From Brachionus rotundiformis (Eukaryota > Rotifera > Eurotatoria > Ploima > Brachionidae): 64,000 nucleotides of DNA. The notes under the pieces were generated by a model. That model made no database searches and was not told the DNA's origin. It saw nothing but the letters and a program-made list of their open reading frames with translations. Location of the stretch: NCBI GenBank assembly GCA_016802295.1, contig JAESIW010000137.1, positions 5,706,146 through 5,770,145 on the forward strand, read 5' to 3'. Below, in pieces: positions 43,880 through 57,543 of this stretch (positions within the stretch are counted from its first letter, which is position 1; every line of letters begins with the position of its first letter). The position numbers and the translations under genes were made by a program.

Positions 43880-44950
43880 TTATATACACAGATTTTTCGA
43901 AAGTATTTGACATGGTATTACATAGATTAATATTATTTAAAATTAAAAGAAATTGTACTGATTTACTTTCGGATTAGTTACTTTCTCCGCGAGAGGAATC
44001 AAAGAGTTATTTTGGGTTCATCCATGTCAAGTTGGTTAATGTAACCAGCGAAGAACTGGTACAAAGAATTTATCTTAATTGCAAAAGGTATAAATTTATT
44101 AGTTTTCAAAATGATTTAAGTAAAATAAAACGTATATGGGTATCATTAGTGAAAGTAATAGTAATTTAAGCATTGATAGATTGCAAATGTTCTACACTGG
44201 TTAGACCTCATTTAGAGTTTTCCATAAGCATATGGTGTCCAAAAATAAATCTCTTTTATAATAGGAGACTTAATTCAATTTTTTAAAATTACTAACAGTT
44301 ATGAAATTATGAAAAGCTTCAATGGAGGTTAATGCAATTCTTAATGCAATTCGAAGTTGTGAATCACAGGCCAGTCGTTTATTTCTACCGCCATAAGGTA
44401 TTAAGGCTAATCTCCATTATCCACCAGGAAGTTTATAATTTTTTTTTTTAATTTTTAAAATAAAACAAAATTATGTTTTATTTATTTAAATTAATTTCTA
44501 ACTGATTAAATTGTCCATTCCTTTAAAAAGACTCAGATATAAGACATGTCTTGTCAAAAATAATCCCTTTACTTCGAAAAGACTTGAAATGCTAAATTTA
44601 ACTAATCTCAAAGCTAGAAGGACAAAAGGAGACTTAATCCAACTTTTTAAAATTATTAACGGATGTGAAATTATCAATTTTGAAAATGTCATAAATTATT
44701 CACGAAATCAGTCCTATAACTTAAGAAGACGTGACAAATGTATAGTTAGAGAAGATGTGAAAAGTTCCATGTAACGATATCATTTCTTGAAAAATCGATT
44801 AGTTAATGTCTGCAATCATCTATCTCATTACATCCTCAATTCCTAATCAATCATTAACTTCAAAATTAACTTGGACAAATGGCTCAAGAAAAAGTCTAAC
44901 TTACTGCCATAGCTTCGAAGAAGCTAAACCTCATGCTTCTACTACAATTA
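43880..44950 (+). mobile_element. Decayed CR1-like LINE
   Basis: The plus strand reads VDIIYTDFSKVFDMVLHRLI near 43880-43940 (RT domain with DFSKAFD). After a frameshift comes ERNQRVILGSSMSSWL, then STLVRPHLEFSISIWCPK near 44195-44245. A segment at 44511-44774 reads KRLEMLNLTNLKARRTKGDL followed by FKIINGCEI, and ends before a broken FK.NLDKWLKKKSN. The order matches a full CR1 RT-to-tail series, but the catalytic box is missing and there are many stops. Sequence upstream (43650-43800) may belong to it but is not recognisable. Confidence 0.75.
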
Positions 44951-45459
44951 TCATATTTAGATAAAATAATTCTTAAGGAGCCTAAATAAAATAGAATTTT
45001 AAAATAAAAACAAAATATATTATTATTAATTTCTTTTTATTTCTTTAATCAGTAAGTAAAAATTTTTAAGAAAAAACCAACCAGGGGTTGGTCAAGTGTG
45101 ATTTGAATTTGGTGTACGGATAAATATACACAAAACTAATTAAGAAAAAAAGCTTTATTCAAATTAAATTTAGAATAAATTTTTCATTTTAATCAAATGA
45201 AACAAATAGAAGAAACTCAAATGAAAGAAAAAGAAGATCGAAAAAAAAACAATCAAGAATTTAAATCCGACATTTAAGAGTCGAACAATTCAAAACAATT
45301 AAAATCGTCTAGTGATCCTTTGTCAAATAAGTGACAAAATTCTAAAAAAAAAATTCAAGAAAAAAAAAATACATTTAAAAATAAATTAAGAAAATTAGTT
45401 TTTTTTGTTGCTTGGAAAATTTAAACATTAAAGAACCGCATTTTTCAAAAATTAAAAAT
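44951..45459. other. AT-rich 3' flank of MAP7
   Basis: No gene visible. Should contain the MAP7 3' UTR and poly(A) signals; A-rich on the plus strand. Confidence 0.4.
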
Positions 45460-48400
45460 CTAGGCAGTAATTGCCTTATTGGATGGTGAGATGGATATTT
45501 CGTCTTGATGATTCATGTCATTGTTTTCAGCAGATGTTGTTGACACTGGCGATGAGGCAGACGAAGCAGAACTATTTGATTCAGTAGATGGCGGACACTC
45601 AGTCTCATTGACTTCAACATTGACCTCATTAAGCTGCAGATCGAACTCTACTTTGTCCTCACTTTTGCTTTCTTGATTGTTTTGCGAACCTTGAGCGATT
45701 AGAGATAAAGTGGACGAACTAAGCATTGGATCATCTGCATATTTATTCAGTATGGTATTTATACGAGTTTTGCTTAGAATGCTTTGGAGTAGTGGTGTCT
45801 TAATTTTTGGCTCATTGGAGCTGCTGTTCTCAATCATGCTAGTGGTCATGCTGGATGAATGATTGGTATTTAGCACATTGGACAAATCGTTATTTGACGC
45901 GGTCATAAGCAAGTTAAGATTTGAATTTGACTTGACCATGTCATTTGAACAGCCGTTTGTTTGGTTCGAATCTTCTTTATTCTGAACCCGTCTCATTATC
46001 ATGTCGAGTTTTTTCTTTCGCTCAAGACGTTCTTCTTCGTCTTTGCGCGCTTTTTCCAATCGTTCGCGCTCCAATCTCTCGGCTTCCAACTTGGCCTTTT
46101 GCTCGGCCTCTTCTTTCATTTTTCTTTCATTTTCTTCCTTATCACGTCTCCCTTGTTCTAACTGAATGGCTATTCGAAGCCGTTCTTCTTCTTGCTCTTT
46201 GGCGAGCTGGCCCAATCGAATATGCTCCTCTTCTTCTTGTCGCTTTTTCTCCTCTTCCTCAAGTCTCAAGGCCTCGAGTCGTTGCCGTTCGAGTTCGGCC
46301 TCGCGAGCTGCCTTTTCCCGAGCCTCTCGTCGCTTCTCTTCTAGCTTGCGTTTGTACTCTTCTTCTTCTTGTGTCTTGGTACTTGACGAAGAAGAAGATT
46401 GAACAGATTTAGAAGTGTCGCTCGATGCTCGTTCTTCTTCTTCTTTGCAATCGTTTTCGGCCAGCTTGGCTTCTTCGGCTAGATTGCAGGTCGACAGCGC
46501 CGTCTTGACCGATTGTCCATTCGTTTGGTTTATCAAATTCATGCTTTGTGAATTGGTCATCTTGGACTTGCGAGTGGCTGGTTTGGTATCGGTGGGCTTC
46601 GCAGCCGCTGGGACCGCTTTGGGCTTTGTTTTTTTGATAGTCGACGAGTCGACTGGTTTGTGAGCGGGCTTTGGCGCGCTCTTTCTGGCTACTAAACTTG
46701 AGTCATCGGACATTGACTGGGGTGTGGACGAGCGCGCTGTGCTCGGCTCGGCTGTGCTTAGCTGGTTCTTTTTGGGCATTGACAATCTGTTAACAAATGA
46801 CTGAAGGTGAGGTGGCAGGGTTTTTGGGGCGTGTTTGGCCGCTGGCTGCGGCTCGCTTACTGAGCAGCTCGGCTCTGTGGTCATGGCTTTAACAAAAATT
46901 AATTTAATTCAAAAAATAGTTTAAGACCAAAATTAATAGAATAATTAAACGCTGCTTAAGTAACCGCTTGAAAATGTTATACAGTGAGAAAGATAATTGG
47001 GTTACCTTTGCAAGCTCTGGGACACCGTTCGATGCTTTGACTAGATCTACAGTGATTAGCGTGTGTTGGTAGCATAAAATGAGCTGGCGGTCCTTGCCAA
47101 TAGGAGCAGCCAGATCGACTGCTAGTAGCAGATGTGTTTGAGACTACGGCCGATGACCGATACTTATTACCAGCTAAATTTTCATAAATATTATTATTTT
47201 TAGAGCTATTAAAAGAGCGCATTTGGCTTCTATTAGCTAGACGACAAGCGGTGCTGCGCCCTTGCTCTGTAACATTTTCGTATATGGTGTTTAAGCATTC
47301 TTTATAATATTAGAAAAAAATCAATTAAACACTGTAAGTTTTGGTCAAGAAAATGTTAACAGAGAGCAATGAACGACACTAAACATCAAAGCTACAAAAC
47401 ACCCAAATAGTTAGTGAGTCAGATAAGCAACGTTTTAGATTTAAGATAAATTGGATAAAAATAAAAACATAAAAGGAAAAAAGTGGGGGAAAATAACCAA
47501 AATGCTTTGATTAAATTACCATTTTTGGCCGGCTTGGACGCCGGTGTCAGTGAGTTGTTTAGGTTTTGGTACGATTTAAACATTGCTGTTTTACTAGGCT
47601 TGGTGACAGGACGTCGTGAGTCTTTATAGTACAAACAGATAAGTTAACAGCCACAAACAATAAAAAAATCTGACTCGGTTATATAAAAAACACTATAGCA
47701 ACACACACATAAACAAAAAACAAATGGAAAAGTGTACTTACCACTGCTGGTTTTATTATGCTTGGCAAGACTTGAGTTGGATCGTTTGCTTTGGTTGCTC
47801 GAGTCTTGGAAAGTGTTGCTTAAAAAAAAAGTTAAACAAATTAGTTGGCTTGTATTGTGTTCATCAATTCAAATAAAGAGGAAAATATCCCAATTAAAAC
47901 AACAACAACAACAACAAAAAAATTTCCTTGTTTAGTTATCTATTGAATTATGATAATTAATCTTTGAATAAATTGACTACCTCAGCTCCCATGCATTCCT
48001 GACTGACTAATCAAATTAACTTATGAATACAAAACTGATTAGAATTTCTAATTTTTTTGCCTAGTCGAAATTTTATCTGTGAATGAATGAATTGTAGTAT
48101 CTAGTCCGAAATATCGGACAAATGCCTGGAAGCAGTGGGCTGCGAGACGCACCGGGTTCAAAAGAGTGCCGTCATGTGCTGAACAGCCAAACACTGTTCA
48201 GTACATGTACACAAGCAAACAGCTATTGTGTGCGTGATGCAAGCATAATTTGGCGTGTTGTGAAAAATGCTTGAACACTTACGCGCAGCAAATCGCCGTG
48301 AAAAATCCACAGCTGTTCGCAAAGAGTTGGCTGTGCTAGCTTTTAAAAGACACGCCATGCTGCTAAAGGCATCACAAAAACCTTTCTAGAAAAAAAATAC

Positions 48401-50909
48401 TTTCATTTTAAGCTTACTCTTGGAACATGTTTAAACCCATAGAGGGTACTTTCTCGAACTTATTACAGTTCAAAAGAAACTAAAAATTGCTATCCTAAAA
48501 ATGATTTTTAAACAAAGCTAATATGCTAATTATACAAGCATAAAAATATTTTTAAATTAAAGAATAAAAATTGATCAGTGACTCCTTAAATTGATGAATT
48601 AGTGAAGTATAAAGTGTGTCATTTGCAAGACTGATACCAGCGCTTTTTTGGAATTTTTGTACACAGCTTAAAAATGGCTCTAGTGCACCAATTTTTGGTC
48701 TAAAATATCTTACAAAAAGTGAAAATTAAAATAAAACATATTTTAATTTTTTTTCCTCTTCGAAAAATTAACTCATTAGTTAAGTTTTAGTGGAATGTTT
48801 GCTTATAGCTGGCAAACAAGACCGATACTTTACACACATATTATAATATTTAAAAATTATGTCAATTTTATTTTTATATTTTTAAATCTGTAAATAAAAA
48901 CTGAATTGTTCTATGCATCATTTAGCCAATAAATCATTTATAATTGATGTTATTTTTTCAAGTAGTTTTCCATAATGCCTATATTTCTTTAGTTCTAAAT
49001 TGGTGAGTCAGATAATCGAAATTCGAACAATCACCAGATATAGTTTGAGTATTATTATATTTTATTTATTGTTTTATGGAATTTTGCAGCAATCAAATAA
49101 ATAAATTTTTTATTAAACAATTTGGGATATTTACCCACCAGTTCTAATTAAAAAATATTTGATTTTGTTTTATCAGTGGGCTTTGTGATCGCTACTTAAG
49201 AAAGCAAAATAAAATTCTAAATGCATAAATAATGTGCACTGTTTTCTCTTATAAACTGAATATATTTATATATGTCATTTGACTAAATTTATTTGAGACT
49301 TTTTTGAATACTTTCTTTAAGCAAATAAATAAAATATAATTTTTTTTGCATAACAAAGACACTATCTGGTTAACTGCGTTATAAAATTTAACTATCGGGT
49401 CAAGTATCAAGTATCATATGTTGACAATGAGACCTAACTTAACTTTTCTAATGAAAAATTAACCTAAAGTCTTAGGCGATCTATCCTTTCTTTCATTGCT
49501 TTCAAGAAGCTTCCCTATGCTTCTATTGATTTATAATCTATTTATTGTCATCTTCAAGTCTATTATGGATAAAATATCATAATTTCCAAAATTTAATTTT
49601 TAAAATAGTTCTCATAAACCTTTTAAATGCGTTTCTTGATAGGATAACGATCCATAGAACCCAGAAAAAGTATCAGCCTGAAATTTTAAACGCAATTGTC
49701 ATGACATAAATACATAATAGATTAAATAATAGCTTGTGTGTTTTAAATCAATATATTATATTTTTTTCTTTATTTTTTAAGTGTTTTTTTTTTTCATCAA
49801 TTGCCTTGTCCAGGTGAATAGAGTGAAAAAAATTGACAAAATTTGAAAAAAAAAATTCACTATAATTAATTAGAGTAATTTGGCCTCGTCTAATTAAACC
49901 TTTACTTTAGGTATTTTATTATTTATTTGCGATGGACATGTGCGGCTATATTGAACAAATTTTTGTATCTCCCAATCTATTAATTCATTTTTATGTTCTA
50001 TTCTTTAAAATTAAATTAGTATTCAAAATTTGGTTTTGTGATTTATCTACTATTAGATAAAATATTCAATTATTAATAGATAATATCTTAATAAAAGATA
50101 AAAGTTAAAAAATTGATTGATGGACCTAAATAAAAAATAATTAGCTCTGATGTCTCCTATTGATCAAAATGTATGCCATTTGTAAATACATTTACTTTAC
50201 TTAATTAAACTTATTAAATATACATCTATTATTATCAAAGAATTTTTTTTGTTATGTTTAATTAATTAATCAATTTCTTACTAAACAAACATAAACAGAA
50301 AATTTTAACAAATTACTTGTGTAATGTATTTCTGTGACTTAAATTATAAACTGATTGAGATTTATTATACGAATTTAAATTAGAGCTTGTATTAGACGAA
50401 GAAGAAACTAGTAGTGAGGATGAAAGGTCTGAATTGGCCTCATTAAGAGAAGCAACGACCTGGTTGTTGACCAATTCGCGAGCTTTGGCCTTCTCGGTTG
50501 AGAATTTTGACGCTAGCTTGGCAAGCTCGACTCGTTGTATATCACGCTCTTGTTCCTTTTTGAGCATTTCGGACATGCGCTGTCGATTCATTTCTTCTCG
50601 TTGTCTCCGTCTCTCTTCAACCGCATGTCGTTTCTCCATCTCTTTGTTTTTCATTTCATCTAAACGCTTCTTCCTTTCGAGCATCTGTTTTTCCCTCAGT
50701 TCTTGTTTTCGCTTCAAGTTCTCGGCAATCTCGCGCTTTCTTTTCTCTATTTCCAGTTCCTGCTTCTCTCGAAGCATTCGTATTCGTTCCTCTTTTTCCT
50801 TTAGCTTGGCCTCCTTATTCGGAGTGTTGTGTAGCTGATTTTGGTGAGTGCATTGCATCTCTTGACTCATTTCATCAGTATGCACTGAATCGTTTATGTT
50901 ATTGGTCAT
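45460..50909 (-). CDS. MAP7: MAP7 / ensconsin family microtubule-associated protein
   Basis: Binds microtubules and recruits and activates kinesin-1. Five exons: 50909-50317, 47818-47742, 47621-47520, 47299-47006 and 46886-45460. Phases match at every junction and frame closes at 830 aa. Exon 1 encodes the N-terminal microtubule-binding helix, a long Glu/Arg/Lys stretch with KEERIRMLREKQELEIEKRK and RRRQREEMNRQRM. The middle is Ser/Pro-rich and basic (KKTKPKAVPAAAKP). The last exon holds the MAP7 domain that binds kinesin heavy chain: a long charged helix ending ERLERKKKLDMIMRRVQNK, a strong match to the family's R-L-E-R-K-K-R-L-E-E-I-M-K-R-T. The acidic Ser-rich C-terminus is not conserved. 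Intron 1 (47819-50316) is 2.5 kb and contains the islet at 48110-48370 and an (AAC)n tract at 47898-47917. Exon-1 start is the first ATG; further 5' exons are possible. Confidence 0.85.
48110..48370. other. GC-richer islet inside MAP7 intron 1
   Basis: About 260 bp whose base composition is far less AT-rich than the surrounding intron. The minus strand has an open frame from 48358 to 48158 (66 codons) with many Cys and Ala residues. The plus strand also gives broken open pieces. No family is recognised, and no matching splice pair places it in MAP7. It could be an alternative exon or a transposon fragment. Confidence 0.35.
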
Positions 50910-53900
50910 TTTTGGGACACTGATACTTTAACTGCTAATTTTATATCGGCTTTTCTTCTTCAAATGCTTGAGATCATCTAAAATTTCATCTAATTTAGAG
51001 AAAAAACCATGCTTGATTAGTCATTATAATTAATAAAAGTTTTTTGTTTCCAAACGCGTCCTTACCTAAGCTCTTAATTAAAATAGCCTAAAAATTTGTT
51101 ACTTTCGTTTGGCAAAATAAAATTCGTCTTGTCTAAATTAGTTAAATGCTTGACTCAGTTAAACATAAAAGATTTTATGCAAACAAAATTATTTAAATTA
51201 AACTTGACATTTAAACTCGAAGCGCACCTTGGTCTCTGTTTCGTGTCTTGGTTAAACACACTTCAAACCAAACTCATAAAAAAAACAACAAAAAACTTAT
51301 TTATTATGCATTACTTTTTAGCTTTAATTAGCTCATAAAAAATTTACTGATAATTAAAATAATAGTTATTAGGACTTGGAATTTTTTTACTTAGTTAGAT
51401 AATGTTTAAATAAGGAACTGATTGTAACCTAGAAGCTGGCTTGTTCGATGCTGAAAATATTTTGAAAATGTCGCAAATACGTTCACCCCTGAAGGTCAAT
51501 GCAAGCGAATCGACAACATTTTTGTCTTAACTAAATTTTAACCACATTTCTGTTCATAAATTTTCAATAAAAAAAATAAGCAAACTATTTAAACTCATAA
51601 AAATGTTAAACATCTCTAAAGCCTAATTTGGCTTTCTAGTTAAGATGGAATGATGCGAAACAAATTGCTTCATATTGATCTTATCTTGTTAAAATAGAGA
51701 TAGTAATTAAATAAGTGTATTATGATAAAAGTTTGATGTAGCTAAAACAGCTTTGCTAATCTATCAAGTAACATATTTGTTCAAGATTAAAAAAACAAAA
51801 AGTACTCTATATTTGAGATGTGCTCATAATAGTACCTTTAGGGACATTTATCAACCACAGCTTTAAGCATAAATCGATATTTAGAGCTTAATTTGAAAAT
51901 TGGCCAATTTCGCTTGAAACCCAAAATTCAAAGAGCTTTTTATTTTGACTATAAAATATCAAGTTTCGTTTATCTATTCTTAAGAGCTGCACATGATTTA
52001 GAATCGAAAAAAGATAAAACTGAAAGTTTATATCTTTCATTAAGCTTGTGTACACCATAAATCGTCTTATCCGTCTCGGCTAATCCTTTAATTACCAATA
52101 GGTCGAGCTAAATAAACAAGTTTGTCCATTAATTAGATTTTCTAGATTTTTGATTTCTATGTTGGCTAATCCATCTAATGGATGATCATAAAAACAATCA
52201 GTTCTATAAACAAATATTACGTGACCACCAGCGCCCTATCATGGTTTGTTTCTAATAAAAAATTAAAAATTGGTTCATTAAAAAAATATTAATAACAGCA
52301 TTTTATGTTGGATCTTATGTAACACCAAATTATAATAATTGCTCTAGAACAATTGTATTTAGTGTTCTTGATGTGCTTTTATGTTCTCAAGGCTCATTTT
52401 CATTCTAAACGACTCATATCCAAATTCATAAAATTATCATTTAAAGCTAGGTTTAATTATCTGTTCGGACTACCTGTCATTCCGACTCCTTCATTTATTT
52501 TAATAAAATATTTTCAAAATTTGCTACTCACTCCTAAATACTGCATAAATTCCTTAAATTCTTAATTTTATCTTGTTTGATGAATTTTTTTAATTAATGA
52601 TAAAATAAAGAAATTGAAAATAATTTTATTTAAAAGTGAGCCCGTGATTATGGTACAAAATTTGCTTGCATGATAAAATTACAAATAGAGTTGCAAATCA
52701 TAATCACTAAATTATCATTTAGTACGGTGTGTATTCGGACAATATGTCGTTTTAATCTCTTTAAATAAATTTTAATAAAAAATTTTTAATTATGAAATAT
52801 TTATTTGGTTTGTGCTGTGTGAAATTTTATATGGGGCAAATAAAAATTAACAGAATAGGTCATCTGTGAAAGTAATTGCTTTCAAATTCAACCAGAAACG
52901 CTTGCCAAGTTAAAAATTAGTTTTGTCGGACAAATAGTTATAAATTTTTTACTTATTCTTAACTTAAGTGAATAATTATATAAATTTAAAAAATAATGTG
53001 TCAGAAAAAAAAGGGTGAAAAATTATTTTATAAAATAATTATCCAAAGGTATTTAGATTATTACTCATAGTAAACATAAATTTAATTAAAAAAATTTACT
53101 TGAAAAAGATCTTAATTAATTTTGGATTATGTTGCGCTAGTCGAGCTATTTTTTAATCATTATATTTTTACTTTCGATTTTATCCATATAAAACCGCTAC
53201 AGCTTTATTTTATATATTTAGCTTGTAAAAATTATAAATCTGACCCTATAGAGTTTAAATAAATTAAACAGATGATTTTAAGTTCGAATGATTCGAATAA
53301 TTTTAGAAAAATGCTTATTCATCAAAAGACAAAAATCTCGTCTACGTGTATTTTTTAGCGATAGCTTGTTTCATGCTATCTAACTGTCCAAATATCAGCA
53401 TATAATTTTGTTAATGTCTTTTATTGATTACATGCTTAACTATACTATATTATTTGCTAAATTAAATTTTAAAAATTTAGATAATAAACCATTAATTGAG
53501 AGAATACTATTTGGTTTTATTTTGTTCAATTGATAAAAACTAATAAAACAATCTTTTCTTGGCTAATTACTGTCCTCATTTTTATCATCGTTTATCTTAG
53601 AGGAAATCAATATTAAATTATTTTAAATTAATAAATAATTAACCATAAACAATTATAAACTATCTCACCAATTTTAGCTTTTTCTCTGTGAAAATAAGAA
53701 ATATAACTAAAGGATGAAGCCATATAAAAGTGAAGCTCAATGAGTTTTGGGTTAACTTAAATTGAGCTCAAGTTGCGGCTTATTCTTGCACTATTTCTTT
53801 AAATATTCTCCTATGTAGGACAAAATATAAACGAATATTCTAATATGACCAATTGAACTAAAACAACTAGTCAATTTTCTTGACACTGTCAAATGGTGAA

Positions 53901-56900
53901 TTAGTCTCTCATTTCGGACAATACTTCTTATTATTTAGAAAAATAAAAAGCTAAATATTCTTTACTTTACAACTATGTTATAAGTTCTTAACCTAAAAAA
54001 TTTTCAAAATTGAAATTATTAATATTTTGAAAGTGATATTTAATTAACTATTTTAGTATTAATATTGATTTTACAAATAAGGATATTTCTAAAATTGACG
54101 ATTAGACCATAATAGTTTATTCTTAAGAATATTTTTTTTAGAATTTTAATTCCAAACCTGATGCATTGACCTAAAGAATGAATTTATCACATAAATTAAA
54201 TTCAATTATATTCCGAAGCCTTTTTTGTTCCTGTTTTTAAACGCTTTTTAGACTATAGGTACAAGATATCTTACAAATTTTGCTTATATACTTAAAAAAC
54301 CAACCAAATTTTAAAAATATTTTTAATTAAATTCTCTAATAAACTAATTTTTAAGGTTTAAAAAAAAAATTTACTTTAATAATTGAATTTTAAAAATTAT
54401 TTTTCTCGACCAGGATATTTTGTAACTAATTAAAATTATTTACAAATATATTTGGTTTAGTTAAAATAATTTATTTTTATATATATAAATTGTCACCAAC
54501 ATAATGGTTACGTTTTGTTAAATAATCTCAATAATAACATTTAATCCAGCCTATTTTAAGCCTCACAAAGTTTGAAATTTTAACTTTTTCAAATAGCCCT
54601 TATTTTCTCATCTTTTAATTCAAGTCTTTTTTTATCACTCTCATTATTTAAAGATAGATATTTCAAAAGTTTAGAAAGTTCAAGTAAATATTGCTTGAAT
54701 AATTAGATCACAGGTGAATATCTATCATCTAATTCAAATATTTAAATTTTCTCATATTAAAATTAATGTGGATAAATTAGGCTTTATAAAGAAAAGACCA
54801 TCTTATCACTTAAGCCTAAGTCTAAATATACCTATTAAATCAAAAATATCAAAGAAAGGCTTGACCCAAAACAACTCAATTCTAATTTCAATAACAATAC
54901 TGCAAAATTTATTTAATAAAACAAAATCCATACAAAACACATTCAATAAGTTTGAATCTTTAATAAAGTAAGAAAAAATACTTAGACCAAGTATGACTTT
55001 AAATCACTTAGTAGAAATAAAAACTATAGAAAAAATCTTAAACCTGATTTTATTAATTTTAAATTTAATAAAATTTTAAAAGATAATGTGAATTGTTCAA
55101 TAACTCTTATAACAATAATAATAGGTCCAAAGTTCGGCTATATATTCTTATTGGTTATATGGTTGATTAATTAACTAAGAAAAAAAGTTCCTATCATTTT
55201 TACTTGGATATGTTTTATATCTTACAAAAAAATATTTTTACTATTTTTTAAAACTTCAATTCACTATATTACTAATTATTAAAACAAAAGAAATTTAAAA
55301 TATTTAAAAAAATATAATTTAACCAAACTCTAAATATTTGATTTTTTCCTGATTTAAATACCACTTTTGACAACAATCAATTACATCTATCATTTTAAAA
55401 TCTATTTGTAAAAATTATATTAATCAATGTCTTTTTCTAATTAAGCTGAATTATTCATATTTTATAACCTATAGGGATATATTTAGCTTTACCTTTCAAT
55501 CAAACGTTTTGTTTAAATTTTGTTTCCTTTCTATCTAGTAAAATTAACTGAGTACAAAAATTTATTCTTATTTTTGCACGTCTAAAATCGATAATGAAGC
55601 TGTCAAGTTAAATGTCAAACAAAAAGCTTTAATCAATAAATACCTCTCACGTATTTAAAACTATTTCCAATAAATTTAACTTTTTAAAATTGATTTCATA
55701 GCATCTGCTGATTATTGATTTTTAGCTTTTTTTTAAATTTTAATCACATCCTAATTAATAATATAGTTAGCTGCTTTGAATTGTAAAAACCAAGGAACCT
55801 GAGAGAATTTTTCTTTGAAGAACCTAGTTTGGCATAAATATTAAGTCTTTATTTAAAATGCCCACTGAACCGACATTAAATGCTATATTTTATCGGATAT
55901 CGTGTTATTTAGACACGAACAAGCATCCAAGAGTATTAAGTCATCGTCTAGACAATCAAAAATTATTGAATACTTAGAAGAAATTAATTAAAAATAAACT
56001 TATGAAATTTTGGAAAAATAAAAATTTTTTTAAATTTAAATCTTTTTTAGAGCTTGTGAAAAAATTAAAAGCTAAAATTTGTATATCGATAAAAGAAATC
56101 AATCAAGATTAACACTATGATAATTATGCTCATTGTCATGACAACTTTCTAAAAATGATAAGGAAATAAATTTCTCAAATTTTCTACTAAAGAAACCTTG
56201 ATTTATATTTTTCCTTAAGTCATTTAAAACTAAACTTTTGAATGAATTAAAAGCTTATAATTGAAAATTATTTTTAGAAATGGATCAGATACTCTGTTCA
56301 GGTCATGAAATGCACTCTCCAAATGAGAAAATATTTAAATTTTAAAATATGGTGGATTTTTAAATATCATATATCGCTTCTGAGAATTCTAAATCAGCTT
56401 TTTCATCGAATCTAATTATATCGAATTTAACATTCCATTTTTAGTTATTAATCTAGTATTTCGATTTGAATAGAAAACAATTATAATTTTTGCTTGTTAT
56501 TAATGGTATACAGAAAAAATATTTTGTCTAAAATGACTTTAAAATTTAGAATAATTTTTTGCTAATTTTTCTTTTAAATTAAAAAATGATCACATTTTAA
56601 AATTAGTAAAAAATGAAGCTATTCTCCCATACAATAATCTATTTTGAATTAAAAAAACAATAAGCTTTTAATAATTTATTTTTAATAATGTTGTTTTGAT
56701 AATTACGGCAAACTATCCATTAATAATATGAATAAAAAATTCTTGTTTATTTTGATTTAACTATTTTAAAAGTATTGATTTAAAAAAAAGCATTCGAAAA
56801 TAAATTAACTAAATGAATGAGGAAATTAAAAATATATTCTTAAAAAATTGATTTTCAAATTGTAATCATTGAGATGAGAATGTAAAAATTAATATCAAAA

Positions 56901-57543
56901 AATGATATGATGAGGTTCAATTTAATTCGAAATGAAAATCATCGGACCGATATAAATGATAGACATATAAAACAGGAATTTAAAAAAATCAAATATATAT
57001 TTCATCTGTATATGATTTGTAAGCAGCAAACTTAATCAGACATTTAGTAATTTATTTGAAATCAATACTACAAAACAAAAGATATATAATTGAAAAAAAT
57101 TTTAATTTAGATAAAATCGTTTCACGTACTAGATTCATAATCTGAATTGAAATTTTTTGATCAATGAGTATTTAATTGAACCTAATTAATTCTATTTATT
57201 TGACTATTAGTTTTTTTTAATTTTGACTTTGCTTAAACCGAATTTTTTTTGAAAAAGTTATTTTATTCTTAAGATAAAAAATCGGAAAATCTTAAATAAA
57301 TAAAGTTTATTATTTGAATTTTTATCTTCTGCAATCTTATATTAAAAAAACAAGCTTTTTTATATTTTAAATAAACCATATATTTACATAAATCGTTAAC
57401 TTTCTATTTAATTATAGTAAAAAAAAAAAATTTTGGTTGAATTTTGGATGATAAATTCACAAATTTTATTCAAATTTTTATTATTTTATACTCAATTTAA
57501 TTTATAACTTTCAAAAAGAAAAATAATGTTCAGATTAAAAATA
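50910..57543. other. 6.6-kb AT-rich desert between MAP7 and CSTF3
   Basis: No coding frame, tRNA or recognisable mobile element. The few open stretches (for example 54714-54971 and 52353-52565) have the Ile/Lys/Asn/Phe composition expected of random AT-rich DNA. The start of the interval is upstream of MAP7 and may contain its promoter and 5' UTR exons. Confidence 0.45.

Noticed and set aside
45945..46663. Several long plus-strand frames over the MAP7 exon
   Set aside because: Antisense shadows of the Glu/Lys/Arg-rich MAP7 frame (Ser/Phe/Leu-rich composition); no independent support.
54714..54971. 85-codon plus-strand frame in the desert
   Set aside because: Composition (Ile, Lys, Asn, Ser, Phe) is that of random AT-rich DNA.
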